From an uncultured Rhodocyclaceae bacterium (GTDB taxonomy: Bacteria; Pseudomonadota; Gammaproteobacteria; Burkholderiales; Rhodocyclaceae), in NCBI GenBank assembly GCA_907163075.1, contig CAJQTY010000001.1, positions 1,488,001 through 1,552,000 of the forward strand: DNA of 64,000 nucleotides, in the 5' to 3' direction. Below, piece after piece: positions 1-8,457 of this stretch. How positions within the stretch are numbered: the stretch's first letter is position 1; each line of letters starts with the position of its first letter. Under the pieces are notes generated by a model. It had not been told where the DNA came from. It made no database searches and saw only the letters and a program-made list of their open reading frames with translations. The translations under genes were made by a program, and so were the position numbers.

Positions 1-22
1 GGATAGAGCGTTACCAGGAACG

Positions 23-583
23 CTAAGCCTCGGCGCGATTCCTGCCGTGTATCCATAGCACGTCGCCGCGGCCGCCGGCGACGTTGAGTGCGCGACCGAG
101 TACGAACAGCAGGTCGGACAGCCGATTCAGGTATTTGCGCGCGAAGTCGGAGACGCTCTCGTTGTTGGCCAGATGCACGACGCGGCGTTCGGCGCGGCGG
201 CAGATGGTGCGCGCGAGATGGGCGACGGCGGCAGCGCGGGTGCCGCCGGGCAGGATGAATTCCTTGAGCGGGCTCAGCGCCTTATTGAACTGCTCGACGA
301 GGTCTTCGAGACGCACGATGTGCGCCTCGCTGATGAGGTTCGATCCGGGGATGCAGAGTTCTCCGCCGAGATCGAACAGATCGTGCTGTACCCCGAGCAG
401 CGCCTGGCGGATCGTTTCCGGCAGTTCTTCGGCGAGCAGGACGCCAAGGCTCGAGTTGAGCTCGTCGACCTCACCCATGGCCTCGATCCGCAGGCAGTCC
501 TTGGCCACTCGCGATCCGTCGCCAAGGCCGGTCGTGCCGGCATCGCCGGTGCGCGTAACGATTTTTGAGAGACGGTTGCCCAT
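23..583 (-). CDS. cobO: Cob(I)alamin adenosyltransferase, PduO type
   Basis: This 186-residue protein should transfer the adenosyl group of ATP to cob(I)alamin, giving adenosylcobalamin in the cytoplasm. The N-terminal TRTGDAGTTGLGDG ATP-binding signature sits at residues 10-23, followed by the EVDELNSSLG helix. A conserved arginine helix (CRRAERRVV) and the C-terminal YLNRLSDLLFVLGR helix complete the PduO-type fold, and the length is normal for the family. The ATG start is the first in frame and precedes the GDAGTTGLG signature at the usual distance. A small hairpin (AGCGTT/AACGCT, 7-24) overlaps the stop codon; no T-tract follows it before the window edge. No cobalamin biosynthesis genes lie nearby, so it may serve B12 salvage. 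The symbol cobO follows common usage for the reaction; the fold is PduO-like, not CobA-like. Confidence 0.93.
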   Translation of the reverse strand: MGNRLSKIVTRTGDAGTTGLGDGSRVAKDCLRIEAMGEVDELNSSLGVLLAEELPETIRQALLGVQHDLFDLGGELCIPGSNLISEAHIVRLEDLVEQFNKALSPLKEFILPGGTRAAAVAHLARTICRRAERRVVHLANNESVSDFARKYLNRLSDLLFVLGRALNVAGGRGDVLWIHGRNRAEA

Positions 584-727
584 AACTGGTTTCCTGAGGA
601 GAATAAGTGGTTTGAGGGCTAATTATATCGGAACGTTCCTTCCCGTTCCTTTTCCAGTCAAGTACCAGCGCGTGTTTGTTGATTGACATCCGGTCGATCA
701 GTGCGATCAGAGGGCATGTGGGGAAAT

Positions 728-925
728 ATGGCATTCGACAAGACACTCCTCGTTGATCTCTCGGGAGCTGAGGGCAAGGAAGTCAAGCGTCTCTTCGAGA
801 AAGGCATCACCATTCCTCGACAAGCGCGAGTTCTGAAGGAGTTGCTGGAGAAGATGGCCGACGTGGATGCCGATGTACGTGCGCTGGCGCGAAATCGCGG
901 TTTGGCCCGTCGCGGGCGAAGATAA
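728..925 (+). CDS. Small conserved-looking hypothetical protein upstream of a PP2C phosphatase
   Basis: This is a 65-residue ORF when started at the ATG preceded by GGGGA; an in-frame ATG at 716 would add four residues. The product begins MAFDKTLLVDLSGAEGKEV and ends in a very basic tail rich in arginine (LARRGRR). The middle looks alpha-helical (KRLFEKGITIPRQARVLKELLEKMADVDADVRAL). No known domain is recognised. The gene ends 14 bases before the PP2C phosphatase start on the same strand, so the two are probably cotranscribed. The basic tail and the pairing with a phosphatase could fit a substrate or regulatory partner, but this is inference only. It could also be a spurious ORF, although its codon use looks protein-like. 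Confidence 0.6.
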   Translation: MAFDKTLLVDLSGAEGKEVKRLFEKGITIPRQARVLKELLEKMADVDADVRALARNRGLARRGRR

Positions 926-939
926 GCAGGACAATTCCT

Positions 940-1701
940 ATGAATATCGACGCCTGCGTGGCGCAGCACCAGGGTGACCGCAAGGAACAGCAGGATCGCG
1001 TCGCCCTTGTTCCCCATGCCAAAGGCGGCGGTGTGGTGCTGGCCGTTATCGCCGACGGTATGGGCGGACATACGGGCGGGGTGCTGGCGGCGCAGCAGGT
1101 CATTCACACGGCGCGCAACAATCTCGATCTGTTTTCGGCGCGCAGCGAATCGCCGCGGACCCTGCTTGAATCAAGCCTGCACGAGGCGCACATGCTGATC
1201 AAGGCGTCGCGCTTCATGAACGAGAAGGATCCACGCAGCACCGCGGTAGTGCTGCTCCTGCAACCGGGCAAGGTCAGTTGGGCGCACTGTGGCGACAGCC
1301 GTCTCTATCGCTTTCGCGGCGACTGGCCATTGTTTCGCACGACCGACCACTCCTACGTCGAGCAACTGGTGGCCCAGGGACGAATCACGCCGGAACAGGC
1401 CATGGTGCATCCCAACCGTAATATCCTGATCACCTCGCTGGGCGGCAACGAAACGCCGAAGATCGATATTGGCGAAGCCGCGGACCTGCAGGCAGGAGAC
1501 TCGTTCCTCCTTTGCTCGGACGGTCTCTGGGCTTATTTCGGCGATGCGGAACTGGGCGGCGTGCTGGAGGCCTATTCGGCGCGCGAGGCTTCGGAGTTGC
1601 TGATCAGCCGGGCGCGAGCGCGTGCCCGGGGTGAGGGTGACAATATTTCGGTGGCCATCTTGAAGCTCGTCGCCGCGCCGGCGAAAAAGCCCGCCGCCTG
1701 A
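940..1701 (+). CDS. PP2C-family serine/threonine protein phosphatase
   Basis: This 253-residue protein is a stand-alone PPM/PP2C phosphatase that should remove phosphate from serine or threonine residues using two bound metal ions. Family motifs appear in order: a QD-containing N-terminal strand (GDRKEQQDRV), the metal-binding ADGMGGHTGG at about residues 38-47, the HCGDSRLYRFR strand, TTDHS, the LCSDGLW motif and the C-terminal GDNISVAIL. It has no transmembrane segment or extra domain, so it is probably soluble. It follows the small ORF at 728 by 14 bases. No Hanks-type kinase lies in the window, so its partner is unknown. It converges on the RNA helicase gene, with only 19 bases between the stop codons. 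Confidence 0.93.
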   Translation: MNIDACVAQHQGDRKEQQDRVALVPHAKGGGVVLAVIADGMGGHTGGVLAAQQVIHTARNNLDLFSARSESPRTLLESSLHEAHMLIKASRFMNEKDPRSTAVVLLLQPGKVSWAHCGDSRLYRFRGDWPLFRTTDHSYVEQLVAQGRITPEQAMVHPNRNILITSLGGNETPKIDIGEAADLQAGDSFLLCSDGLWAYFGDAELGGVLEAYSAREASELLISRARARARGEGDNISVAILKLVAAPAKKPAA

Positions 1702-1720
1702 CTTAGAGCATCGACCTTCC

Positions 1721-3181
1721 CTATTTGCGACCCAGTCCGCCGAGCAGCGCCGCGACCAGGCGGCGCGGTTTGTGCGGGTGCTCCATATGGGCGACGACCT
1801 GGGCCGTTTCGGCATCGGCTGGCGCCGCCACAGGATGCGGTTCGGCGCTTTCGTAGGGCTTGCTGAAGTCAAAGCCGTCGGCCGCGATGTGACTCTTGCG
1901 CCGATTGCTGACCGGGCTGCCGGCCGACGAATGCTCGCGTTCACGACGCGGTTTGGCCGCGGGTGCGACCGACGCCGGCGGGGCCGGCGGACGGCGGTGA
2001 TGGGTTTTCCGGCCGGTGGGCGGGTATTCGTAATCGTATTCGGGATCGAAGCCGGGCACGATGACCTGTTCAACCTGTATCTTGATCAGCTTCTCGATAT
2101 CGACCAGGTACTGAACTTCGTGCGCCGAAACCAGGGAAATCGCGGTGCCGTGCTTGCCGGCACGTCCGGTGCGGCCGATACGGTGGATGTAGTCCTCGGG
2201 CGTATGCGGCAGTTCGAAGTTGATGACATGCGGCAGATCGTCGATATCGAGGCCGCGCGCCGCCACATCGGTGGCAACCAGCACCAGCACGGAGCCGTCC
2301 TTGAAGGCCTCAAGCGCCTTTAGACGGTCGAGCTGGCTCTTGTCGCCATGGATCGAGTCGGCGGCAATGCCGGCGCGCTGCAACTCGCGGGCGAGTTTGT
2401 TGGTTTCGATCTTGGTGCGGGTGAACACCAGGACCTGATTGAATTCAGACGACCTGAGCAGCTTGACCAGCAGCGCTTTTTTGGCGTCGGCCGCCACCGG
2501 GTGCACGCGGTGGGTGATCGTCTCGGAGACGGTATTGCGCTTGGCGACTTCGATCAGCACCGGCGACTTCAACATGCGGTCAGCCAGTTTCTTGATCTCT
2601 TCCGAGAAGGTGGCCGAAAAGAGAAGGCTTTGGCGCTGTTGCGGCAAGAGGTTGATAATGCGCGTGACGTCCGGCACGAAACCCATGTCCAGCATGCGGT
2701 CGGCCTCGTCGAGAACGAGTGCCTGCACGCTGCCGAAGTTGAGGCATTTCTGCTCGACAAGATCAAGCAGGCGGCCCGGAGTCGCCACCAGCACCTCGAC
2801 ACCAAGGCGGATTTCGTCTATCTGCGGCTTGATATCGACGCCGCCGTAGGTACACAGGCTGCGGATCGGAATGTATTTGCTGTAGGTCTTGACCGACTCG
2901 TAGACCTGGATCGCCAGTTCGCGGGTCGGCGCCAGCATCAGGACGCGTACCGGATGGCGCGCCGGCGAGGGGCTCGGGCTGGCGAACGGAAGGATGCGCT
3001 GGAGCAGGGGCAGGGTGAATGCAGCGGTTTTTCCGGTGCCCGTCTGAGCACCGCCCATCAGGTCCTTGCCGGCGAGAACAATCGGAATGGCTTGAGCTTG
3101 AATCGGCGTTGGGTCCGTGTAACCCTCTTCGGAGACGGCTCTTAGCAGTTCGGGCGCGAGGCCGAGTTCGTCAAAACGCAT
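1721..3181 (-). CDS. rhlE: DEAD-box ATP-dependent RNA helicase, RhlE type
   Basis: This 486-residue helicase should unwind or remodel structured RNA in ribosome assembly or RNA decay. A Q motif with PTPIQAQAIP near residue 25 precedes AQTGTGKT (45-52), PTRELAIQ, TPGRLLD, DEADRMLDMGF near residue 158, the SAT motif (LLFSATFS), ARGLDIDDLPHVIN and HRIGRTGRAG. This is the full two-RecA core of about 370 residues. The RhlE-type C-terminal extension after it is low-complexity, rich in proline, arginine and histidine, and probably binds RNA. The ATG lies just upstream of the Q motif (MRFDELGLAPELLRAV), as in the family. A long untranslated region with several hairpins lies upstream, and transcription converges with the PP2C gene. 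Confidence 0.95.
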   Translation of the reverse strand: MRFDELGLAPELLRAVSEEGYTDPTPIQAQAIPIVLAGKDLMGGAQTGTGKTAAFTLPLLQRILPFASPSPSPARHPVRVLMLAPTRELAIQVYESVKTYSKYIPIRSLCTYGGVDIKPQIDEIRLGVEVLVATPGRLLDLVEQKCLNFGSVQALVLDEADRMLDMGFVPDVTRIINLLPQQRQSLLFSATFSEEIKKLADRMLKSPVLIEVAKRNTVSETITHRVHPVAADAKKALLVKLLRSSEFNQVLVFTRTKIETNKLARELQRAGIAADSIHGDKSQLDRLKALEAFKDGSVLVLVATDVAARGLDIDDLPHVINFELPHTPEDYIHRIGRTGRAGKHGTAISLVSAHEVQYLVDIEKLIKIQVEQVIVPGFDPEYDYEYPPTGRKTHHRRPPAPPASVAPAAKPRREREHSSAGSPVSNRRKSHIAADGFDFSKPYESAEPHPVAAPADAETAQVVAHMEHPHKPRRLVAALLGGLGRK

Positions 3182-3529
3182 CGGCAGCGCCTGTAAATAA
3201 ATGTGGAATCAATAGCATAGGGCAACGATTATACACGCTTCGTGCGTTTTCTCGCGTGTCAGCTGGCAGCCATCACGGCAATCGCTTACGCAGATGTCGT
3301 AAACCCGAGGGAAAATTCGTTTGCGCTCAAGAACTTATGACACGGCCGTGTAAGCAGCATCAAAATGGCCTTGACTCCCGATTTTTGTCGGGGGTCGAAG
3401 AGGACACGAAGGAAACGCTGATTAAATGAGAAATAGTCATTCCGGTGCACGCCGGAATCCATAAAAATCAACGAGCTGGACACCGGCTTCCGCCGGTGTG
3501 CCGAATAAATCAGCGCCTCCCTAACGGAG
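3182..3529. other. 348-bp intergenic region with hairpins and a palindromic repeat
   Basis: This region lies between the helicase start and the stop of the exported beta-helix protein, both on the minus strand. I see no supportable gene in it. It must carry the helicase promoter and any terminator of the upstream gene. One hairpin at about 3373-3396 pairs GACTCCCGA with TCGGGGGTC around TTTTTG. Two further palindromes form the repeat listed at 3436-3504. An AT-rich stretch around 3205-3235 next to the helicase start (aataaatgtggaatcaatag) could hold the promoter, but I cannot fix -35 and -10 boxes. Confidence 0.5.
3436..3504. repeat. REP-like double-palindrome intergenic repeat
   Basis: Two GC-rich palindromes stand side by side. 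The first pairs ATTCCGG (3439-3445) with CCGGAAT (3452-3458); the second pairs CACCGGC (3481-3487) with GCCGGTG (3492-3498) around TTCC. The starting GTCATTCCGG and the GGAATCCA after the first stem resemble a repeat family common between genes in many proteobacterial genomes. It could stabilise mRNA, act as a weak terminator or be a non-autonomous mobile palindrome. Only one copy of this type was noticed in the window. Confidence 0.65.
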
Positions 3530-4801
3530 TTACTGGAAGGCGCCGGGCGCCAGCGAATTGCCGGGGTGAATCGCCCGGCTGCCAACGGGGAAAATGAATT
3601 CCGCCGCCGGCAGCAGATCGACGCCGCGCGCCTGGCCGGGAATCCTCGCCGCCCCGCGTAGTGGCGACGCCGTGTTAAGGCGTAGCGGCAATCCGCCGTA
3701 TCCGAGCAGATCGCGGCGTTCCGCCCACCGGTTGCCCTCGAAGCGGCCCTGCGCCGGCACGAACAGGTCGCCATAGCCGACCGTCAGGTTGTTGATCACC
3801 CAGGTTTCGGCCCCGTCGGGAAAGTTCTCGTCCCACACCTTGAGGAAAGTTCCGGCATGCAGGTCGTTGACCAGCGTGTTGTGTGCCAGGAAAAGCGCGT
3901 TGTCCGGCCAGCGCCGCCCCTCGGCGCCATAGGCGACGAGCACGGGATTGTCCGTTCCCGCCGACTGGCCGATCACGTTGCCGACCACGTAGGCGATGCC
4001 GCCGTTGGGAAACTCCAGTTCGTAGGACGAGCGCCCCTCCGGTCCGTCGACCAGGAAGTTGTAGCGCACGTCGTTTTCGCGCGCGCGCGACTTGACCAGG
4101 TGCCCGAGATATCCCTGCTCAAAACGACTTCCCGTAAGCACCAGGTGCCCGATCGCACCGACATAGAGCAGGTGATGCAGATCGCCCTGATTATGCGCTG
4201 CGGCGGCAAACTCGCTATCGCTGATTTCGAGCGTCAGCTCCGGGAAATTCGCGGTGAGAATCCCCATTTCGTTATCGACGAAGGCGCAGCGATGCACGAC
4301 GAGTTGCCCGCGTTCGAAGCGTATTCCCGCGCCGTTGCCGGAAGTCACCCGCGCGCCCCGGAACTCGATGTTCTCGATGCGCACGTTGCCGCCGCGCACG
4401 ACCCAGATCGCCTTGCCTTCGGCGCTCTTGCCGTCGGCGATCATCACCGGCCGTGCCCCGACGCCGCGTATGACCAGATTGTTCTGCGTCCAGATCGCCG
4501 GTTGCCCGCGGTAGTCACCGGGTCGGATCTCAATGACCTCGCCGTCCCGGGCCTGCTTTGCCGCCTCGGTAATCGTGCTGATCTTCTCGGTAATGCCGAC
4601 ACGCATCGTGGCCGGCCTTGCCGCGCCCTGCGTGCCGGCCCGGGCCGGCTCGGGCGGCTCCTGGACAAGCAGCTGGCCGTCCGCCCCGCGCCGGATATCG
4701 CCCCGGTAGCTGGGCGAAACCGGGAGGCTTTCCGTACTCCGGGCCAGCCCAATGAACGCGGTTGCCAGCAGAATGACGAGGGCGAGAAGGCGTCGTATCA
4801 C
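3530..4801 (-). CDS. Exported right-handed parallel beta-helix protein
   Basis: The product is 423 residues from the GTG at 4801, which has AAAGGAAA five bases upstream; an upstream ATG at 4840 would add 13 residues before the signal peptide. Residues 1-20 form a clear signal sequence (VIRRLLALVILLATAFIGLA). The mature part shows beta-helix spacing with repeated short strands: NLVIRGVGARPVMIADG, VRIENIEFRGARV, LVVHRCAFVDNEMGIL, LEISDSEF. Such folds occur in pectate-lyase-like and carbohydrate-binding proteins. A start resembling a periplasmic copper-binding or alginate-epimerase-like helix (EAAKQARDGEVIEIRPGDY) is present, but no catalytic set can be assigned. It is likely periplasmic or secreted, with no clear operon partner. 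Confidence 0.75.
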   Translation of the reverse strand: MIRRLLALVILLATAFIGLARSTESLPVSPSYRGDIRRGADGQLLVQEPPEPARAGTQGAARPATMRVGITEKISTITEAAKQARDGEVIEIRPGDYRGQPAIWTQNNLVIRGVGARPVMIADGKSAEGKAIWVVRGGNVRIENIEFRGARVTSGNGAGIRFERGQLVVHRCAFVDNEMGILTANFPELTLEISDSEFAAAAHNQGDLHHLLYVGAIGHLVLTGSRFEQGYLGHLVKSRARENDVRYNFLVDGPEGRSSYELEFPNGGIAYVVGNVIGQSAGTDNPVLVAYGAEGRRWPDNALFLAHNTLVNDLHAGTFLKVWDENFPDGAETWVINNLTVGYGDLFVPAQGRFEGNRWAERRDLLGYGGLPLRLNTASPLRGAARIPGQARGVDLLPAAEFIFPVGSRAIHPGNSLAPGAFQ

Positions 4802-4944
4802 ATGGTTTCCTTTCTGCCGCCAGCATGAAGACAGTTTCACGCGCAGCCCGTTCCAATTTTACTTTGTCAGATTGAGCCTCGTGCAAAATTCAAAGCACAG
4901 ACGAAGCAAGCGGTCGATGTGGGCCACTGCGGATCATTTTTCAT

Positions 4945-5172
4945 GGTGAGCGAAGTCAGCTCATCCCGGCGCAACGCGGTTACTACACCTTGCTCGGCTC
5001 GCTGACCACACCGCCATGCACCGATGGCGTACTCTGGCTGGTACTGAAAACGCCGATGCCGGTCCCCAAGGAACAATTCGCCGGCTTCAGGAGCGTTTAC
5101 CGAAGCAAGCTGCGGCCGATTCAGGCGGTCGATGGACGGCGAATCGGAGCCGCGCTGAGTAGCGCCGGATCG
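4945..5172 (+). pseudogene. C-terminal remnant of an alpha-carbonic anhydrase
   Basis: One plus-strand frame reads QLIPAQRGYYTLLGSLTTPP and continues with CTDGVLW and LVLKTPMPVPKEQFAGFRS. This matches the well-known alpha-carbonic anhydrase C-terminal signature YxxxGSLTTPPCxExVxW, including the tip sequence near the zinc site. The end YRSKLRPIQAVDGRRI also fits the family C-terminus. The N-terminal two thirds, including the three zinc-binding histidines, are not found upstream in any frame, and no start codon or signal peptide fits. The frame lacks its own stop and runs on through the terminator into the antisense of sucD. It is therefore a degraded relic. It lies between the beta-helix gene and sucD. 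Confidence 0.8.
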
Positions 5173-5203
5173 AAAAAAAAGGCAGACCGCGGTCTGCCTT
5201 TTT
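5173..5203 (-). terminator. Bidirectional rho-independent terminator after sucD
   Basis: A perfect 8-bp stem, GGCAGACC (5181-5188) with GGTCTGCC (5191-5198), has a GC loop. On the minus strand it is followed by eight T residues (the A-tract 5173-5180), ideal for ending the sucC-sucD transcript 20 bases after the sucD stop. On the plus strand five T residues follow, so it may also have terminated the now broken carbonic anhydrase gene. Confidence 0.88.
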
Positions 5204-5223
5204 CGTGCAACAAAAACGACTTG

Positions 5224-6117
5224 CTAGATCAGCGTCTTGAGCAGCTTGGCCATTTCCGACGGATTGCGTGTGACGTGGAAGCCGCACTCCTCCATGATCG
5301 CCAGCTTGGCATCCGCCGTGTCGGCGCCGCCGGAAATCAGCGCACCGGCATGGCCCATACGCTTGCCGGCCGGCGCGGTGACGCCGGCGATGAAGCCGAC
5401 GATCGGCTTCTTCATGTTGGCCTTGCACCACTGCGCCGCATCCGCTTCGTCCGGACCGCCGATTTCACCGATCATGATGACGGCGTCGGTATCCGGGTCG
5501 TCGTTGAACAGCTTCATGATGTCGATGTGCTTGAGACCGTTGATCGGGTCGCCACCGATACCGACCGCTGACGACTGGCCGAGACCGATTTCGGTCAGCT
5601 GGCCGACCGCTTCGTAGGTCAGCGTACCGGAACGCGAAACGACGCCGATGCGGCCCTTCTTGTGGATATGGCCGGGCATGATGCCGATCTTGATTTCGTC
5701 CGGCGTGATCAGGCCCGGACAGTTGGGGCCGAGCAACAGCGTTTTCTTGCCGCCGGCGGCCACCCTGCGCTTCATCCGGTTGCTCAGTTCGAGCATGTCA
5801 CGCACCGGGATGCCTTCGGTAATACAGATGGCCAGGTCGAGTTCGGCTTCGACCGCTTCCCAGATCGCCGCCGCCGCACCCGGAGGCGGAACGTAGATGA
5901 CCGAAACCGTGGCGCCCGTCTGCGCCGCCGCTTCCTTTACCGACGCATAGATCGGGATGTCAAAAATCGATTCGCCGGCTTTTTTCGGATTTACACCGGC
6001 GACGAAGCAGTTCTTGCCATTGGCGTACTCCTGGCACTTTTCGGTATGGAATTGACCGGTTTTGCCAGTGATGCCCTGAGTGATGACCTTGGTATCTTTA
6101 TTGATAAGAATCGACAT
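5224..6117 (-). CDS. sucD: Succinyl-CoA ligase, alpha subunit
   Basis: This 297-residue subunit works with SucC to convert succinyl-CoA to succinate with nucleotide triphosphate formation in the citric acid cycle. Rossmann-type CoA-binding features open the protein ([20 protein letters not shown]). The GPNCPGLI motif and the phosphohistidine region [16 protein letters not shown] follow; that histidine is the phosphorylated residue in the family. The length is typical. It starts nine bases after sucC in the usual sucCD order, and a strong terminator follows its stop. Confidence 0.98.
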   Translation of the reverse strand: MSILINKDTKVITQGITGKTGQFHTEKCQEYANGKNCFVAGVNPKKAGESIFDIPIYASVKEAAAQTGATVSVIYVPPPGAAAAIWEAVEAELDLAICITEGIPVRDMLELSNRMKRRVAAGGKKTLLLGPNCPGLITPDEIKIGIMPGHIHKKGRIGVVSRSGTLTYEAVGQLTEIGLGQSSAVGIGGDPINGLKHIDIMKLFNDDPDTDAVIMIGEIGGPDEADAAQWCKANMKKPIVGFIAGVTAPAGKRMGHAGALISGGADTADAKLAIMEECGFHVTRNPSEMAKLLKTLI

Positions 6118-6126
6118 AATGGTTCC

Positions 6127-7287
6127 TTACTTGATCGCTGCAACAATCTTGGTGGCAGCTTCAGCCATGGAATCGGCCGAGATGATCGGCAGACCGGAAT
6201 CTTTCAGGATCTGCTTGCCCAGTTCCTCGTTTGTACCCTTCATGCGTACGACCAGTGGCACGGTGAGATGCGTTTCGCGCACCGCGCTGACGACGCCGTT
6301 GGCAATCGTGTCGCACTTCATGATGCCGCCGAAGATATTGACCAGGATGCCCTTGACCTTGCTGTTCTTGAGCATGATCTTGAAGGCTTCGGTCACCTTC
6401 TCGGTGGTTGCGCCGCCACCGACGTCGAGGAAGTTGGCCGGCTCGGCGCCGAACAGCTTGATGGTGTCCATGGTGGCCATGGCCAGACCGGCGCCATTTA
6501 CCAGGCAGCCGATGTTTCCGTCCAGCGAGATATAAGCCAGCCCGAACTCGGAAGCTTCGATTTCATTGGGATCCTCTTCGTCCAGGTCGCGGTAGGCGAC
6601 GATATCCGGAATGCGGTAGAGGGCGTTGGAATCAAAGTTGAATTTGGCGTCGAGCGCCTTGATATCGCCGTTGCCTTCGAGGATCAGCGGGTTGATTTCC
6701 GCCAGCGAAGCGTCGGTTTCCATGTAGCAGGCGTAGAGGCCCTTGAGGGCCGCGACCGCCTTGGCCACGGAAGCGGCCGGAACGCCGATGCCTGTCGCCA
6801 GTTGCGTCGCCTGCGCGTCGGACAGGCCGTCCGCCGGGTCGATGTACACGGTGAGAATTTTTTCCGGCGTGCTGTGTGCGACTTCCTCGATGTTCATGCC
6901 GCCTTCGGAGGAGGCCATCATGGCGACCTTCTGCGAGGCGCGATCGGTGAGCGCGGCGACGTAGTACTCCTTCTTGATGTCGGCGCCTTCCTCGATCAGC
7001 AGACGCCTCACCTTCTGCCCTTCCGGCCCGGTCTGGTGAGTCACCAGCTGCATGCCGAGAATCTGGTTGGCGTACTGGCGTACCTCATCCAGCGACTTGG
7101 CCACCTTGACCCCACCTCCCTTGCCACGCCCGCCGGCGTGAATCTGGGCCTTGACGACCCAGACCTTGCCGCCCAGCGATTCGGCGGCCTTCACCGCATC
7201 ATCGGCCGACTGGCAAAAAACTCCGCGCGGAACGACTACGCCGAATTTTTTGAGAAGTTCCTTTCCCTGATATTCGTGAATTTTCAT
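6127..7287 (-). CDS. sucC: Succinyl-CoA ligase (ADP-forming), beta subunit
   Basis: This 386-residue subunit carries the ATP-grasp nucleotide-binding domain and the succinate site. It begins [17 protein letters not shown], the standard family start. [18 protein letters not shown] binds the nucleotide; AEINPLI and the glycine-rich loop FLDVGGGA lie further on. The frame stays open 42 codons further upstream, but the ATG at 7287 has AAGGAAGA in front and matches the family. This ATG overlaps the stop of the DUF2889 gene as ATGA, so translation of sucC is probably coupled to it. Confidence 0.98.
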   Translation of the reverse strand: MKIHEYQGKELLKKFGVVVPRGVFCQSADDAVKAAESLGGKVWVVKAQIHAGGRGKGGGVKVAKSLDEVRQYANQILGMQLVTHQTGPEGQKVRRLLIEEGADIKKEYYVAALTDRASQKVAMMASSEGGMNIEEVAHSTPEKILTVYIDPADGLSDAQATQLATGIGVPAASVAKAVAALKGLYACYMETDASLAEINPLILEGNGDIKALDAKFNFDSNALYRIPDIVAYRDLDEEDPNEIEASEFGLAYISLDGNIGCLVNGAGLAMATMDTIKLFGAEPANFLDVGGGATTEKVTEAFKIMLKNSKVKGILVNIFGGIMKCDTIANGVVSAVRETHLTVPLVVRMKGTNEELGKQILKDSGLPIISADSMAEAATKIVAAIK

Positions 7288-7886
7288 GCGTCTTCCTTGC
7301 TTGAATATAAAATGTGAGCTTTGGACAGGAGCCCCTGCCCGGGGTTTTGGTTGCGATACCAGCGCGGGTAAAAGCGCCGAACCGTTTCCGAATGCGAAGC
7401 CAGCGCGTGACAACGATCGACATGATACGGCTTGTGGCCGCTGTCATCGTTATCGCGCACGACGCTGGCGAAGGTCTGCAAGGCAGCGGTCGGCAGGAAC
7501 ATGAGCAGCTCGCTGACGTGCGCGCAGCCGCGCGTACCGCCGAACATGTCCTTGACCGCCTTGAGGAAACCGTGGAACAGATTGAGGCCGACAATCCGCG
7601 AATAATCGTTCGGCAGGTTTTCGCAGGCGCCCATGTAGGGTGCGGCATCGGTGCAGGTCGCCGCTTCCACGATATTGAACTTGTCGTCAAGGGTGACGCG
7701 TACCGTCATGTCGTGCACCGCCTCGCCAGCCTTGCGCAGGCCGGACGATAGCGGATAGTCCTGATCCTTGATATCGACGATGCGCGCTTCGATATCCCAC
7801 AAGCCGTCCACGCGCTTGAAGCCGTCGATCTTGACGCTGCGTTGATGCATGCGGGAGCGCTGGGCGCTAGGCGAAGGAAGGGGCAC
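7284..7886 (-). CDS. DUF2889 family protein
   Basis: This 200-residue protein matches the DUF2889 pattern: an N-terminal [20 protein letters not shown], then [11 protein letters not shown], the [15 protein letters not shown] region, a conserved [17 protein letters not shown] and GCAHVSELL. The GTG start at 7886 keeps the family-typical MPLP start and has AGGA six bases upstream; an ATG at 7850 is a poorer fit. No biochemical role is known to me. It overlaps sucC by four bases (ATGA), so it probably leads the sucCD transcript. Conserved histidine, cysteine and aspartate residues hint at a metal or ligand site, but this is inference. Confidence 0.82.
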   Translation of the reverse strand: MPLPSPSAQRSRMHQRSVKIDGFKRVDGLWDIEARIVDIKDQDYPLSSGLRKAGEAVHDMTVRVTLDDKFNIVEAATCTDAAPYMGACENLPNDYSRIVGLNLFHGFLKAVKDMFGGTRGCAHVSELLMFLPTAALQTFASVVRDNDDSGHKPYHVDRCHALASHSETVRRFYPRWYRNQNPGQGLLSKAHILYSSKEDA

Positions 7887-8457
7887 CGTTAATCCTGAAT
7901 TGACTTGTCAGTATTGTTTTGATCTGGATGCAAACAACAATCTAGCACAAAAAAGAGTCGAAAATAGCGAAACCTGTATATTCCATGGCCATCATCACGC
8001 CCGCACGCAACCGGCGAGGCAAAGCAACGGAAAACCCCCAGGAGAACCAGGAATTTCCGTCGGCCCTCGGGCACGATGACATCAGTGTGGTTGTTGCAGC
8101 TATCGCGTTATGGATAACGCCGTCTTTTTTTGCTGCGCCCGTCATATCTGCTCCGGCCGTTCGAAATAGTCGAAATAGGCCCGGGCGCCAGCGCTCGTCC
8201 ATTATGAGCGCTGTTTCTCAAAAATGTTCAAAAAAATTTCAAGAAACAGTAATTATTGTACGGGCATGTCCGGCAAGCCGACGAACACGGCCATATCGAC
8301 AATATGGGTGCAATCTGCCGTTCGCCGCCGACAGCGACAAACACCCGCTCGTCATCCATAATCATCAGTTGATGTATCCTGGCCGATCGCCACCGTGCAC
8401 GCCGGGAAACCCGCCCGCAGTACACCCTGAACCAACCAGAATAGAATCCGCACACCG
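7887..8457. other. 571-bp divergent intergenic region without a supportable gene
   Basis: This gap separates the leftward DUF2889-sucCD operon from the rightward M61 peptidase, so it should hold two promoters. Several short ORFs cross it on both strands, but none has a convincing start or recognisable motif. Its base composition is more AT-rich than the flanks in places (for example 7916-7975 and 8218-8257), as expected for promoters. A palindrome CCATAT-CGACA-ATATGG at 8291-8307 could be an operator. On the minus strand around 8260-8370 short peptide-like stretches in two frames (FVAVGGERQI, then VDMAVFVGLPDMPV) might be a decayed ORF, at very low confidence. Confidence 0.4.

Noticed and set aside
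5662-7317. Long plus-strand ORF (551 codons) antisense to sucCD
   Set aside because: It is a shadow frame kept open by GC-biased codons of two certain genes; no family motifs or start signals fit it.
7942-8202. 86-codon minus-strand ORF in the region before M61
   Set aside because: No ribosome site, no recognisable motif and overlap with other equally weak frames.
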